A stretch of 64,000 bases of DNA from CALNZV01 sp942491115 (GCA_942491115.1 CALNZV010000012.1:1-64000), one strand, 5' to 3'; positions 1 to 8,618 are shown, counted from the stretch's first letter. Numbers and translations are program-made. Notes: a model not told the origin generated them from the letters alone.

Positions 1-288
1 AAACTGAACCGCCCCCGGTACATGCATCTTTTTATAGCTGTCCGCATAGGGCATGGTATCTACGATCACCATGTCCTTGCCGCTGTCGATCCATCTTTTG
101 AGTTCTTCCGTGGTAACCAGATCGTAGCCGCCCCGCTGGACCTCTCGTACTAGCTTTACCGCACCGCTTTCTTTTTCGACTTCCTTTTCGAATTTGTCAT
201 CGAACAGGGCCATCGCGGGACAAGACAGGCCAACAATCAGCAGACAAACCATGGTCAGTTTCAACGTCCAATTGCCCATACGCATCAT
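1..288 (-). CDS. Exported rhodanese-like protein (3' end outside window)
   Basis: Reading leftward from ATG at 288, the first 26 or so residues form a Sec signal peptide with a hydrophobic core (VCLLIVGLS) and a likely cleavage after AMA. The mature part begins a rhodanese fold: YDLVTTEELKRWID, then the strand MVIVDTMPYADSYKK and HVPGAVQF. The window ends before the active-site cysteine loop, so catalytic competence cannot be judged. A GGGGGGAACGA Shine-Dalgarno stretch precedes the start. The gene lies 14 bp downstream of a MauE/DoxX membrane protein on the same strand, which suggests one operon handling periplasmic sulfur or thiol redox; that role is an inference. Confidence 0.85.
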   Translation of the reverse strand, partial: MMRMGNWTLKLTMVCLLIVGLSCPAMALFDDKFEKEVEKESGAVKLVREVQRGGYDLVTTEELKRWIDSGKDMVIVDTMPYADSYKKMHVPGAVQF

Positions 289-302
289 TCGTTCCCCCCA
301 GT

Positions 303-803
303 TTAATATTCATCGACGATTTGTTGATCGACACGCGTTAACCCTTTATCCATTAACGGAATTGTTTTCCTGGGCTGCACACAGCCATATCGACGCCATC
401 CATATAGAAAAATGACTGCTGTCAGCATGACCATATCCCGGTATAGGGCCAGCCTGAGTCCATGGAATGCCCCGGCTTCCGGATCCTCAGGGCCGAAGCA
501 GCCGCAGTCCACATCCAGCCCCATCCGGATGCCGTAACCCAGGATCGCAATAAACAGCAGCAGCAAACCGGCAATCACGGCCAGACTGCCCCGGATGTCG
601 AAAAGCAGCCCGACACCGGCAACGACTTCCAAGGCAGGCAGAATTAAGGCCACGGGCATGAGCAGCATATCGGGAACGAGCCCGTATGCCTCGATGAGGA
701 CGGCAAAGGTCTGGGGTGCTAGAAGTTTGGTGGCACCGGAATAGATAAAAATCCCGCCAAGCACCCAACTCACGATCCTGTAGATCCAGCTGCTCCAACG
801 CAT
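303..803 (-). CDS. MauE/DoxX-family redox-associated membrane protein
   Basis: 166 residues with four predicted membrane segments (about 8-28, 45-68, 73-92 and 125-145). Features typical of the MauE/DoxX group are FIYSGATKLLAP after the first segment, LEVVAGVGLLFD in the middle, and the loop DVDCGCFGPED, a cysteine pair commonly seen in MauE-like proteins tied to thioredoxin or rhodanese partners. Members of this group are thought to move reducing equivalents or sulfur across the inner membrane. The following gene encodes an exported rhodanese, which supports that reading. ATG at 803 follows a GGCGGGAA ribosome site. The exact substrate is unknown. Confidence 0.8.
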   Translation of the reverse strand: MRWSSWIYRIVSWVLGGIFIYSGATKLLAPQTFAVLIEAYGLVPDMLLMPVALILPALEVVAGVGLLFDIRGSLAVIAGLLLLFIAILGYGIRMGLDVDCGCFGPEDPEAGAFHGLRLALYRDMVMLTAVIFLYGWRRYGCVQPRKTIPLMDKGLTRVDQQIVDEY

Positions 804-869
804 GATCTGATTCCCGCCAAATATCAGCTAAACAGCCTTTAGGTGATTGTAAAATGATAGTGGGTCAGC

Positions 870-920
870 GAATCGAGTCGATTCCCGGCTTTCCGAAAAT
901 GGCAGCGATCGTAACGATCG
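870..920. promoter_or_regulatory. Pair of 15-nt perfect palindromes (candidate operator)
   Basis: 870-884 reads GAATCGA-G-TCGATTC and 906-920 reads CGATCGT-A-ACGATCG. Each is a perfect dyad with a single central base, and their centres are 36 bp apart. They lie 67-117 bp upstream of the MauE start, in a position suited to a repressor or activator of the MauE-rhodanese operon. The sequence shows the symmetry only; the binding protein is unknown. Confidence 0.4.
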
Positions 921-1020
921 TTTTGAAATCAAATCATTAGCCCACAACAGCTATTCGCAGTGCCGGAACCGTGGCTAAATGGGATTAACTAAATTGACAA
1001 AATAAATAAGTCAAAATGTT

Positions 1021-1054
1021 AATATCTATACGAATACCCTGAAACATAGATATT
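1021..1054. repeat. 9-bp inverted repeat in A+T-rich DNA
   Basis: AATATCTAT at 1021-1029 is repeated in inverse as ATAGATATT at 1046-1054, with a 16-nt spacer. It lies in the long gap upstream of the MauE gene. It could be a weak hairpin or a protein site; nothing more can be said from sequence. Confidence 0.35.
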
Positions 1055-1611
1055 TTAAATTTAGAGGATCAGGGCCGAAATCAAGCATTTGTGCGCCGTC
1101 AATTGTCACAGCCCGTTGATATTCCCGACGGTTGTCAACCGTGGATAAAATTATGCGCACCAACCTTATTGGCGTTACACCATCAACATCAGTCTCCGAT
1201 AATGGGCCAAATGGTTGATCATGAACCCTTTTGCCAAGAAGAAGATAGCCAATAGGATCGCCACCGAATCCCTGGCAGGCGGGACAACTTCTGCATGAAC
1301 TAACTCAAGACTTTTCGGCCGGCGTTTTTGGCTGAGGCTGGGCTTTTGATGTGAGAAGATTCCTTGATATGGCCGGGTGCAGGATAGATCACGAGACCTA
1401 AAGCTATTTGCTTTTGTTGAAACGACAAATTACTTGTCATGAAAACCAAATATCTTCCGATTACAGACACTGAAAATAATCCACAATAATCGGATCCGCA
1501 AATAGGAGTGGTTACCGTTCATCATCCAATCCATGTTGGATTTTCAGCATTCGCTAAGGCGTTAATCGAATACCGTCCGACCAGTGAAAATGGCAGCTGA
1601 TTTTGTGCCCT

Positions 1612-2373
1612 CTAGGAAATCCTGGATGCCCCATACTGCGCCACCAGCAGCGCGGCGATCAGAAAAAGCGCTCTCCGGATCCATCCCCTGTACATGGCTT
1701 CCGGAACCCTGTCGCGGATGATCATGCCGATGGTGACGGATAGAAGTGCAGCCAGGCAAAGGGGCAGGCTGCTTGATATCACGCTCGGGGTGAGAAGTCC
1801 GGCGTAAGCGAATGTGGCGACCTGGGTGATCTTACCGGTAATGAAACAGAAATTGAAAACCTGAACCATCGCCGTGGGGGCCAGACCGATTTCGAGGGCA
1901 TAGATAATGAGAGCGGGCACCATGGCGTTGACCGTGCCGGCCAGAAACCCGCCGGAGAAGCCGAACACGGCGAATGACAGCCATCGCCATCGGCGAACCC
2001 ATCCCATTCCAAATCCAAATCGGTGGACATTGAGGTAAAGGATCAGGGTTGCCGCCATCAGCAGCTTGTAGGGGGCTGGGTCCGTCTGGATGAGCAACCG
2101 GGTGCCCACCAGGGTACCGGCAACGCCGAACACGGCCAGCGGCCAGTGCTGACCGATGGATTTGCCCCAGTGGCCGCCGCGAAGAATGCTGACCACATTG
2201 ATGACGATGCTGGGCAGCAACAGATGCAGCACCGCGGTTCTCACGTCGGTGACCAGTGCGAGAAGGGGGGTGGGGATCATCGGGAAGCCGAAACCCAGAG
2301 CACCGTGAACGATACCCCCGACCGCCACGATCAAGGTCGCGATGACCATGTCGCTTAGTTCAGAGAAGTTCAT
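1612..2373 (-). CDS. TSUP (TauE/SafE) family anion exporter
   Basis: 253 residues, almost entirely hydrophobic, with seven to eight membrane segments in the two-halves layout of the TauE/SafE (TSUP) family. The first half has VGGIVHGALGFGFPMIPTPL and the second the related FSGGFLAGTVNAMVPAL, the conserved glycine-rich repeats of the family. Members export sulfite, sulfoacetate or other sulfonates and organic anions. ATG at 2373 is preferred over one 39 bp upstream because it begins MNFSELSD directly before the first helix and has AGGG upstream. It stands alone, downstream of ubiE on the same strand after a 338-bp gap, so its substrate cannot be inferred. Confidence 0.85.
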   Translation of the reverse strand: MNFSELSDMVIATLIVAVGGIVHGALGFGFPMIPTPLLALVTDVRTAVLHLLLPSIVINVVSILRGGHWGKSIGQHWPLAVFGVAGTLVGTRLLIQTDPAPYKLLMAATLILYLNVHRFGFGMGWVRRWRWLSFAVFGFSGGFLAGTVNAMVPALIIYALEIGLAPTAMVQVFNFCFITGKITQVATFAYAGLLTPSVISSSLPLCLAALLSVTIGMIIRDRVPEAMYRGWIRRALFLIAALLVAQYGASRIS

Positions 2374-2711
2374 CACCCAACCCTGTGGGAGGCACACGGT
2401 TTGAAACCCCATCCTGGCGCCGTCGCCTCATCGGTACATCCATGAGGCCGCCCGGCATCCGGGACAAGTCGGCGAGGGTGCGGTTCATATCCCCGGGGGA
2501 ATATGGAGACGTTCTGCGCCCATTCCCCTCCAGGCATTTGGACCGTCATGGTGTGGCAAACGCCGTACCTTAGGCGACCGGATCGCGTGATGTCAACGGC
2601 AAACGGCAGCGGGCGCCGATCGGTTGACGGTATCGGGGGCTCTACACGGTCAGCGGCTGACTTCTGGCCGTCTATCGGTCTCCTTCGCCCTGCCGATCTC
2701 AATGGCGGCTG
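2374..2711. other. 338-bp gap between ubiE and the TSUP gene
   Basis: No convincing gene. A leftward open frame across it has neither a recognisable fold nor a good ribosome site. It presumably holds the ubiE transcript end and the TSUP promoter; I found no strong hairpin with a T run. Confidence 0.5.
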
Positions 2712-3425
2712 TCAGGAACGGAAGGGTTTGGTGCCGGCCAGCACCACGATGGTGCCTAGCATGAACCGGCGAAAAGTAACCGATTCGAGGCCGGCTTGTT
2801 TCATCATTGTGGCGAGGGCTTCGGGGGATTTAAAGGATTGGGTGGATTCGGGAAGGTAGCGGTAGGCATCGGCATCTCCCCCGATGCATTTGCCGAGAAA
2901 GGGGATGACCTTACAAAGGTGGAACCTTGCCAACAGCCCAAGGGGACCTGAGGGGGGAGGGGAGGTATCTAAGCAGACCACGCGCCCTCCAGGCCTGACC
3001 ACCCGGCCCTGCTGACGGAAAGCGCCCAGGGGGTCGGCCACGTTGCGAATGAGAAATCCGGAAGTGACGCTGTCGAAGCTGTCGTCGGGGAATGGAAGAT
3101 GAAGGCCGTCTGCGCAGCACCAGCTCACAGTCCCGGCGCCGGCTTTTTGCCGACCGGCGCGCATCATTTCCACCGAAAAATCGCTGGCCGTAACCGTCAG
3201 TCCAGATATCTGCCGGAGGGCTTCGATGGCGATATCACCGGTACCGGTGGCCACGTCAAGGAGGTGTCCTCCAGGGGGCGGTGACGCCATATGAACGACA
3301 TGCCGTCGCCAGGCTCGGTCCCTTCCGAAAGTCATCAAGCGATTCATGCGGTCGTAGCGTCGGGCGATGCGGTCGAACATCGCCCTGACGGTATACCCTT
3401 TGCTGGCCGGATCCGCTGGTGGCAA
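2712..3425 (-). CDS. ubiE: Ubiquinone/menaquinone C-methyltransferase (UbiE/MenG)
   Basis: 237-residue class I SAM-dependent methyltransferase. It methylates demethylmenaquinone (or the matching ubiquinone precursor), the last step of the quinone pathway at the inner membrane. Motifs in order: the family N-terminus VRAMFDRIARRYDRMNRLMT, SAM-binding motif I LLDVATGTGDIA, motif II with DGLHLPFPDDSFDSVTSGF, the family phrase IRNVADPLGAFRQQGRVVRP, and GGDADAYRYLPESTQSF near the end. The start is a TTG at 3425, chosen because the N-terminal conserved block begins before the first in-frame ATG. It follows the zinc-ribbon coiled-coil gene by 53 bp on the same strand and may share its transcript. Which quinone it serves is not decided by sequence; menaquinone is likelier in the suggested host. 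Confidence 0.9.
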   Translation of the reverse strand: MPPADPASKGYTVRAMFDRIARRYDRMNRLMTFGRDRAWRRHVVHMASPPPGGHLLDVATGTGDIAIEALRQISGLTVTASDFSVEMMRAGRQKAGAGTVSWCCADGLHLPFPDDSFDSVTSGFLIRNVADPLGAFRQQGRVVRPGGRVVCLDTSPPPSGPLGLLARFHLCKVIPFLGKCIGGDADAYRYLPESTQSFKSPEALATMMKQAGLESVTFRRFMLGTIVVLAGTKPFRS

Positions 3426-3478
3426 ATTGGACGATTCCCGTGGTCGTCTGGAGTGAAAGGGGGCGATCTGCTGAGGGT

Positions 3479-4390
3479 CTATGTGAAAAAAGGCTTGGTC
3501 ACCTGAAGAACTGCCGGAAAGACCGGACTGATATCCGGGCTCTCGGCACTGATTCCATCGGGACTTTCCGCCACCAGGTCCAGGCTGTGAAACGGGAAAA
3601 TCGCGGTCAATTTCCGGGAAATGAACAGTACCTGGAAATGATCCTTTCGAACCGTAATCAACCGCACCGCTTTGATGGTTCTGGCGTTTCCGAAAGACAG
3701 ACCGATGGTCGCCCCCACATAGCGGGACAGAACTCGCGGCAGATCATTGGCGTCCCGCAGAAGATGATGGGAGGCAAGAGAAGCCTCCTGGTCGTCATCG
3801 CTCCAGAAGACGGATGCCGGCGTCGGCGGAAAGGTCTCGGCGGCCTCGTCCTGTTGAACGTCCTCTTCCCTCCGTCCCAATGTGCCGGCCTCTTCTTCCC
3901 TGAACCGCCGCTCCTCCTCTTCCTGCTCCAGCCTGTCGGCGTCGGCCCTCTGTCTTTCTTCTTCCCTGAGCCGCCGCTCCTCCTCTTCCTTCTTCAGTCT
4001 GTCGGCTTCGGCCTTCTGTCTTTCTTCTTCCCTGAGCCGCCGCTCCTCCTCTTCCTTCTTCAGTCTGTCGGCTTCGGCCTTCTGTCTTTCTTCTTCCTTG
4101 AGCCGCCGCTCCTCCTCTTCCTTCTTCAGTCTGTCGGCTTCGGCTTTTTGCTTCTCTTCCTCTTTTCTTCGTAGTGCTTCGGCTTCTTTTTCTTCCCGCC
4201 TGCGGTCTTCTGCTTCTTGGCGCCTTTGGGATTCCAGCCGTTCCTGTTCCTCAATGTGACGTCTCAGTTCTTCGGCTTTTTCAAGTTCTTCAAAATACTT
4301 TGAAAAATTGATGCCGCACTGGTCGCACACTTCGGCCAGAAAATTATTGGTCTGACTGCAGTTGGGGCAAGTCAGCGTCTTTAGTTTCAT
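3479..4390 (-). CDS. Zinc-ribbon, repetitive coiled-coil protein with C-terminal beta domain
   Basis: 303 residues. Residues 8-25 carry a zinc ribbon (CPNC and CDQC). Residues about 30-180 are extremely charged (E, K, R) and predicted to be one long coiled coil, built partly from four 22-residue repeats of the type EEERQKAEADRLKK. A proline- and acid-rich linker leads to a compact C-terminal domain (about 215-290; YVGATIGLSFGNARTIKAVR then FPFHSLDLV) with strand-turn patterns that resemble a small barrel. I do not recognise a named family. ATG at 4390 is preferred to a TTG 30 bp upstream because it directly precedes the ribbon. It is likely cytoplasmic and structural or scaffolding; function unknown. 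Confidence 0.75.
   Translation of the reverse strand: MKLKTLTCPNCSQTNNFLAEVCDQCGINFSKYFEELEKAEELRRHIEEQERLESQRRQEAEDRRREEKEAEALRRKEEEKQKAEADRLKKEEEERRLKEEERQKAEADRLKKEEEERRLREEERQKAEADRLKKEEEERRLREEERQRADADRLEQEEEERRFREEEAGTLGRREEDVQQDEAAETFPPTPASVFWSDDDQEASLASHHLLRDANDLPRVLSRYVGATIGLSFGNARTIKAVRLITVRKDHFQVLFISRKLTAIFPFHSLDLVAESPDGISAESPDISPVFPAVLQVTKPFFT
3900..4163. repeat. Four tandem 66-bp coding repeats
   Basis: The CTGAGCCGCCG landmark recurs at 66-bp spacing (3900, 3966, 4032 and 4098, with minor substitutions). This gives four in-frame 22-residue units inside the coiled coil. The central copies are nearly identical in DNA, so the array is recent and prone to expand or contract. Confidence 0.85.
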
Positions 4391-4666
4391 TGGGGACAAA
4401 CCCTTTCCGTCGGGAGTCAAATGGCAACCCTGTCGGTGGCCATTGGCACTTCTGTTCTTGCGGGTTGCCGCTAATGTCGTGCCGCGATGCCTCGGTCGCC
4501 TGTTTTGGAAAGCATTATTTTAGGACAAAGTCGGAAAGGGTGTCAATTGAATTTCTTCTGAATGTCGGGGCCCGGTCACTATCGGCTGGTAGCGAGGTCA
4601 AGGTTGACAGGCCCTCGCCGGATACCTAAAATCGCATCCTATCAATTGTATCGGAGGTGGTGCCCC

Positions 4667-5611
4667 ATGATCAAAACGCCGGTGACCGTCGATCGGATCG
4701 ATCGAATCAAGACCAAACACAAGGATCAACTGCTCCATTTCATTCTGGAGAGAGGCACTGTAAAGGGCGTTTTGTGCCGCGGCACCGCCATGATCACAGA
4801 GATGAAAACCAATCATGGATTGGGTCTTCTGGAAACCCTGGTGCTTGGTCATGCATACATGGGAGCGGGAATGATGGCGTCGGAACTGAAATCTCCGTCC
4901 GACAGACTGCTGCTCCAGATCGACTGTTCCGGCCCCATCAGGGGGTTGACCGTCGAGGCGTCGGCAGGAGGGGCGGTTCGCGGCTATCTGAAACAGATCC
5001 CCATTCCCGTCGAGAAGGAACCCGCGGATTTCAATCTGTCCGGTTTCTTCGGTGCGGGATTCCTCAAGGTCACCCGTCATCTGGAGGGAGCAAAACAACC
5101 CTTTGAGGGGCAGACCGTGTTGGCGTACGGCAATGTGGCCCAGGATCTGGCTTATTACTACAAGGTGTCCGAGCAGATTCCCACCGCCTTCAATCTCAGC
5201 ATCCAGTTCGACACCTCGGGTGAACTGATTGGGGCCGGAGCGATGATGCTTCAAATGATGCCGGGGGCTGGAGACGGGGTGGTCGATCAATTGGAAGCAG
5301 CCATCGCTGCTGCACCATCCCTTGGCGCTTATTTTTCCGGCGGAGGAAAACCCGAAACAATGGTGATGGACTTATTCCGTGGTCAGTCTCCCAAGGTGCT
5401 CAGTCGGGGGCGTCTCGAATTTGACTGCCCCTGCGACAAAGACCGGCTTCGTCGGGTTCTCCTGCTGCTGCCGCTGGGCGAATTGAAAGATCTTCGAGAC
5501 AACGGGCCTCACCCCGTTGAGCTCCAATGTCACAACTGCAATTCCCGCTATGCATTCGAAAGGGATGACATCCGGGAAATGGTTAGGCAGAGAGGGGCGT
5601 TCAACCGATAG
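4667..5611 (+). CDS. hslO: Redox-regulated chaperone Hsp33
   Basis: 314 residues, the usual Hsp33 length. In the cytoplasm Hsp33 is activated by disulfide formation under oxidative stress and holds unfolding proteins. The N-terminal domain shows the family patterns RGTAMITEM, HAYMGAGMMASELK, LLLQIDCSGPIRGLTVEA and GYLKQ. The C-terminal zinc switch is C254-P-C256, then 31 residues, then C288-H-N-C291, which matches the CxC/CxxC redox centre. ATG at 4667 has a strong GGAGGTGG site 8 bp upstream; an in-frame extension of 35 codons upstream has no such site. It stands alone between leftward genes. Confidence 0.95.
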   Translation: MIKTPVTVDRIDRIKTKHKDQLLHFILERGTVKGVLCRGTAMITEMKTNHGLGLLETLVLGHAYMGAGMMASELKSPSDRLLLQIDCSGPIRGLTVEASAGGAVRGYLKQIPIPVEKEPADFNLSGFFGAGFLKVTRHLEGAKQPFEGQTVLAYGNVAQDLAYYYKVSEQIPTAFNLSIQFDTSGELIGAGAMMLQMMPGAGDGVVDQLEAAIAAAPSLGAYFSGGGKPETMVMDLFRGQSPKVLSRGRLEFDCPCDKDRLRRVLLLLPLGELKDLRDNGPHPVELQCHNCNSRYAFERDDIREMVRQRGAFNR

Positions 5612-5668
5612 CTCCGATTGACGGCACCCCCTTCAAAAATGGGGACGGACGGCAATGACGCGTCATTG

Positions 5669-6007
5669 CTACCGGTGAGGGGTCGAATCGGGGCTGGGTC
5701 GATGTCGGGTGTCGGCGTCTTCCGCTGCGTCTGTTTGCCCGGCCGGAACGCTCTCCCATTTATCGTCGGTCTTTTTCAGGTGGATTTCCTCTTCGTAGAC
5801 GATGCTGCCGGTCACCGCCACTGTGGCTGCCCCGTCCTTGACGTCGGCCACGGTGTAAGTCAGACCGGTCAAATCGACGTTGAGGTCCCCGAAGCGATCC
5901 TGCACATGGGCCTTCGCAGCCTCTTCAGGCGTGGTTCCCGTTCCCATCTGGCATCCGGCGATCATTCCGAAAACCACGAATAACAGAACCGTTATGGCCT
6001 TATTCAT
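5669..6007 (-). CDS. Small outer-envelope lipoprotein
   Basis: 112 residues. The N-terminus MNKAITVLLFVVFGMIAGC is a lipoprotein signal peptide with lipobox IAG-C19. The mature part (TTPEEAAKAHVQDRFGDLNV, then alternating strands such as ATVAVTGSIVYEEEIHLKK and WESV) resembles small nuclear-transport-factor-like or DUF4878-type lipoproteins that begin TPEEAAKAF, but this is a loose match. The tail is acidic and low in complexity. ATG at 6007 is chosen over earlier in-frame starts because AGAGG lies 7 bp upstream. It lies 100 bp downstream of a small membrane-anchor gene on the same strand. Function unknown. Confidence 0.75.
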   Translation of the reverse strand: MNKAITVLLFVVFGMIAGCQMGTGTTPEEAAKAHVQDRFGDLNVDLTGLTYTVADVKDGAATVAVTGSIVYEEEIHLKKTDDKWESVPAGQTDAAEDADTRHRPSPDSTPHR

Positions 6008-6107
6008 GGGCATACCTCTTTCTTTCACCCCGGCCTTCAGGTGAAGGAAGGGCACCCCCCCGATGACGGCGACGGGTCGGTAGGGGATGGACACGGCCCC
6101 TGAAGGT

Positions 6108-6320
6108 TCAGCTGATGGCCTTGGTAATCGTGACGGCCACAACTGAAATCAGGTAAATGGCGACGATGATGACGGCCCATTCCTTGATGGATAGGTCGTC
6201 GAAAAAGGTTTGGAGCTTGCGCTTGAGATAGGTTTGAAACCCTTTTTTCTCGACGGTCGCCTCCGCCTTATAGAGGCCTTTTTCGAGCCGTTCCAACCGC
6301 TGTTCGATGTCGTACATCAT
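6108..6320 (-). CDS. Small coiled-coil, single-span membrane protein
   Basis: 70 residues. Residues 3-45 are charged with a heptad-like pattern (IEQRLERLEKGLYKAE), and residues 47-66 form a single membrane helix (AVIIVAIYLISVVAVTITKA). It is likely a cytoplasm-facing coiled coil tethered to the inner membrane. It starts ATGATG at 6320 after GGGAGCACAGG. Codon use matches the neighbours, so I take it as real. No known family recognised. Confidence 0.6.
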   Translation of the reverse strand: MMYDIEQRLERLEKGLYKAEATVEKKGFQTYLKRKLQTFFDDLSIKEWAVIIVAIYLISVVAVTITKAIS

Positions 6321-6726
6321 GACCTGTGCTCCCGGGAAGACCCACCTGACAGCCGGGAAACCGAGCGCTGTCGGATAGATAGTTCAACCAATTGAAAAAA
6401 CTTAATAAAAATAGAATACTTGAGGCATCTTATACCTGAGTTCCGTGCCCCTGTCAATCGGTGACTGAATGGCGGCGACATGTTTTTTGGAGGGGGGCGC
6501 CTTACGAGAGACATGGGCACTCTTCCCATTCAATTGCCAGCGCATGGTGGACCGGCCGTTCGGCCAATTCATTTTTTTCCTGATCCAATCCGGCAGCGAG
6601 AACCCTGATCCGCCGCCTATCCCCTCCACGTTATCGACAATTGACGATCCACTTCATACTGATTACCTAATTTTCCAGTTACCCGTATGACGATCCGTCA
6701 TCGTTACCCTCTCAGAAGGTTCGAAG
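6321..6726. other. 406-bp divergent intergenic region
   Basis: It separates the leftward small membrane protein from rightward nudC and must contain both promoters. An A+T-rich core at about 6380-6435 stands out from the surrounding DNA. I cannot assign a convincing -35/-10 pair. No gene seen. Confidence 0.5.
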
Positions 6727-7572
6727 ATGAGCTTCACACCGCGGCTGGTCGCCAGCCCCCATACCGATAGAGATGCAGTGTGGTATCTGTTCCGGAACCG
6801 GGATCTGCTGGTTTCTGTTGACGCGGGTCAGCCGTCCATCCCGGAACCGACGAATATCGACGGGTTGATTCATCAGGTCCGGTCCCGGACCGTCCTGGGA
6901 ACAGCGGATGGGATCATCTGCTGCGCCGGTGACGTTCCCGACGCCTGTGTCCTGCCCGAAGGAACGGTGTTTCACGATCTTCGGCGATTGTTCCCGGTGC
7001 TGCCGGACGCCGTCGCCCGAGCCGCCGGATACGGATACCAGCTGATCTCCTGGAAACGCTCACACCGATTCTGCGGCAGTTGCGGCAAGGGATTGAAGGA
7101 CAGTCGCAAGGAGCGATCCCGGTTCTGCCCCGACTGTGGAGAGGTAAGCTACCCCAGCGTATCTCCCGCCGTGATCGTGGCTGTCACCCGGGGTGACCGG
7201 CTGCTTCTGGCGCGGGCAAACCGCTTTCCGGATGCGTTCTTCAGTGTGCTGGCCGGTTACGTCGAACCGGGCGAGACTTTAGAAGGCTGCGTCAAGAGGG
7301 AGGTCAAGGAAGAAGTGGACATCGATATCACCAACATTCGATATGCCGGCAGCCAGTCGTGGCCGTTTTCAGGCTCCCTCATGGTCGGCTTCAGGGCCGA
7401 CTACGCCGGGGGAGAGTTGGCGGTGGACGGCGATGAAATCGTGGAGGCCGGGTGGTATCGCCATGATGCCTTGCCCCGGATACCGGAACCAATCAGCATC
7501 GCCAGGCGCCTTATCGATGACTTTGTCGCTCGACGGACCGATCCATCCCATCACCCCAGTTCCCCCCGATGA
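6727..7572 (+). CDS. nudC: NAD(+)/NADH diphosphatase, NudC type
   Basis: 281 residues. NudC hydrolyses NADH to NMNH and AMP and removes NAD caps from RNA in the cytoplasm. The layout is the N-terminal domain, a zinc ribbon with CGSC and CPDC (about residues 116-138), and a Nudix domain. The Nudix box is GYVEPGETLEGCVKREVKEE followed by VDI; the usual glycine after the last variable position is Asp here. The NudC-specific SQSWPF motif is present (family SQPWPF). ATG at 6727 follows a purine-rich AGAAGG. The stop overlaps the next start by 4 bp, so it is translationally coupled to the ligase-associated repair genes, an unusual partner. Confidence 0.92.
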   Translation: MSFTPRLVASPHTDRDAVWYLFRNRDLLVSVDAGQPSIPEPTNIDGLIHQVRSRTVLGTADGIICCAGDVPDACVLPEGTVFHDLRRLFPVLPDAVARAAGYGYQLISWKRSHRFCGSCGKGLKDSRKERSRFCPDCGEVSYPSVSPAVIVAVTRGDRLLLARANRFPDAFFSVLAGYVEPGETLEGCVKREVKEEVDIDITNIRYAGSQSWPFSGSLMVGFRADYAGGELAVDGDEIVEAGWYRHDALPRIPEPISIARRLIDDFVARRTDPSHHPSSPR

Positions 7573-8618
7573 CCCGTCCCCCGCTTCTCGTCCCGACCTC
7601 CTCCGGTCTCTATTGTCCCGCCGGGGACTTCTACATCGATCCCACACGTCCGGTTCCTTTCGCCGTGCTTACCCATGCCCATGCCGATCATGCCCGCCCC
7701 GGAAGCGGCAGCTACCTGGCGGCAAGGGAGAGCAGGCTGTTGCTCGAGCGCCGTCTGGGGACAGCCATTCGCCTCCGAACCGCGGGTTACGGTGAAACCG
7801 TCGCCATCAATGGGGTCTCGGTGTCTTTGCATCCGGCCGGACACATCATGGGGTCCGCTCAGGTTCGGCTGGCATGGCGGGGAGAGGTGTGGGGAGTGTC
7901 CGGGGATTACAAATCCACACCGGATCCCACCTGTGCGCCTTTCGAACCGATTCGCTGTCACACCTTTGTCACGGAATCCACCTTCGGTCTTCCCGTGTTT
8001 CGCTGGGCGGATGCCGTCCCCGTGATGGAGGCACTCCACCGCTGGTGGACCCACAATCGAAACCAGGGCAGACCCTCATTGCTGTATGTATACGCCCTCG
8101 GAAAGGCCCAGCGGGTTCTGGCGGCCCTCAGGCCCGTGGAGGGGGCCTCCGTTTTGGTCCACGGGGCGGTCGCCGCCATGAACCGTGCCTATGAGGCATC
8201 CGGCATTGCGCTTTGCCCGACCCAACCCCTCATGGAGGCGTCGGACCGGCGTCAACTCGAAAAGGCCCTGGTACTGGCGCCGCCCTCGGCAGCTCGACCG
8301 GGATGGCTCCGTCGGTTTCGGAATCCGTCGACGGGATTTGCATCCGGCTGGATGCACATCCGGGGCTTCAAGCGTCGGCGAGCCGTCGATCGAGGCTTTG
8401 TCCTTTCCGACCATTGCGACTGGAAGGGGCTTGTCGAGGCCGTGGAAGCCACCGGAGCCGAGCGGGTCTGGACCACCCACGGCTACGGAGAGGCGCTGGC
8501 TCGGTTTTTCTCGGAGAAGGGGCTGGATGCCAGGGCAATCGACACCAGGCCTTCCCGGGGAGGTGAGGATGACCCAGATCCCGTGTCCGGGGACGACAGC
8601 CATGGGGGGATGCCGTGA
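7569..8618 (+). CDS. Ligase-associated MBL-fold DNA exonuclease
   Basis: 349 residues with the metallo-beta-lactamase/beta-CASP fold of mRNA 3'-end processing factors. The metal motif is LTHAHADHARPGS near residue 35, later ligands are HPAGHIMGSAQ and SGDYK, and the C-terminal SDHCDWKGLV and TTHGYGEA complete the beta-CASP pattern. In the known four-gene cassette this protein is the ligase-associated exonuclease, taken to trim DNA ends before sealing. It overlaps nudC by 4 bp upstream and the ligase gene by 4 bp downstream. The tail past about residue 325 is acidic and unstructured. Confidence 0.9.
   Translation: MTRPPLLVPTSSGLYCPAGDFYIDPTRPVPFAVLTHAHADHARPGSGSYLAARESRLLLERRLGTAIRLRTAGYGETVAINGVSVSLHPAGHIMGSAQVRLAWRGEVWGVSGDYKSTPDPTCAPFEPIRCHTFVTESTFGLPVFRWADAVPVMEALHRWWTHNRNQGRPSLLYVYALGKAQRVLAALRPVEGASVLVHGAVAAMNRAYEASGIALCPTQPLMEASDRRQLEKALVLAPPSAARPGWLRRFRNPSTGFASGWMHIRGFKRRRAVDRGFVLSDHCDWKGLVEAVEATGAERVWTTHGYGEALARFFSEKGLDARAIDTRPSRGGEDDPDPVSGDDSHGGMP

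Larger units (their letters stand above)
804..1611. other. 808-bp intergenic region without a recognisable gene
   Basis: No reading frame with codon use like its neighbours is present on either strand, and the stretch is visibly richer in A+T than the surrounding genes. It holds two 15-nt perfect palindromes near its left end and a 9-bp inverted repeat near 1021-1054, listed separately. It separates the leftward MauE gene from the leftward TSUP gene, so it should carry the MauE promoter. I could not recognise a decayed coding sequence or RNA gene in it. Confidence 0.6.

Noticed and set aside
2373..2702. A minus-strand 109-codon frame between ubiE and the TSUP gene
   Set aside because: No ribosome site, arginine-rich random composition, and it runs into the TSUP start.
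3900..4163. Tandem repeats as a possible CRISPR or minisatellite element
   Set aside because: The units are contiguous with no spacers, stay in frame and lie inside a gene.
3419..4174. A plus-strand frame with repeated proline-leucine-phenylalanine stretches
   Set aside because: It is the mirror of the 66-bp coiled-coil repeats, not a membrane protein.
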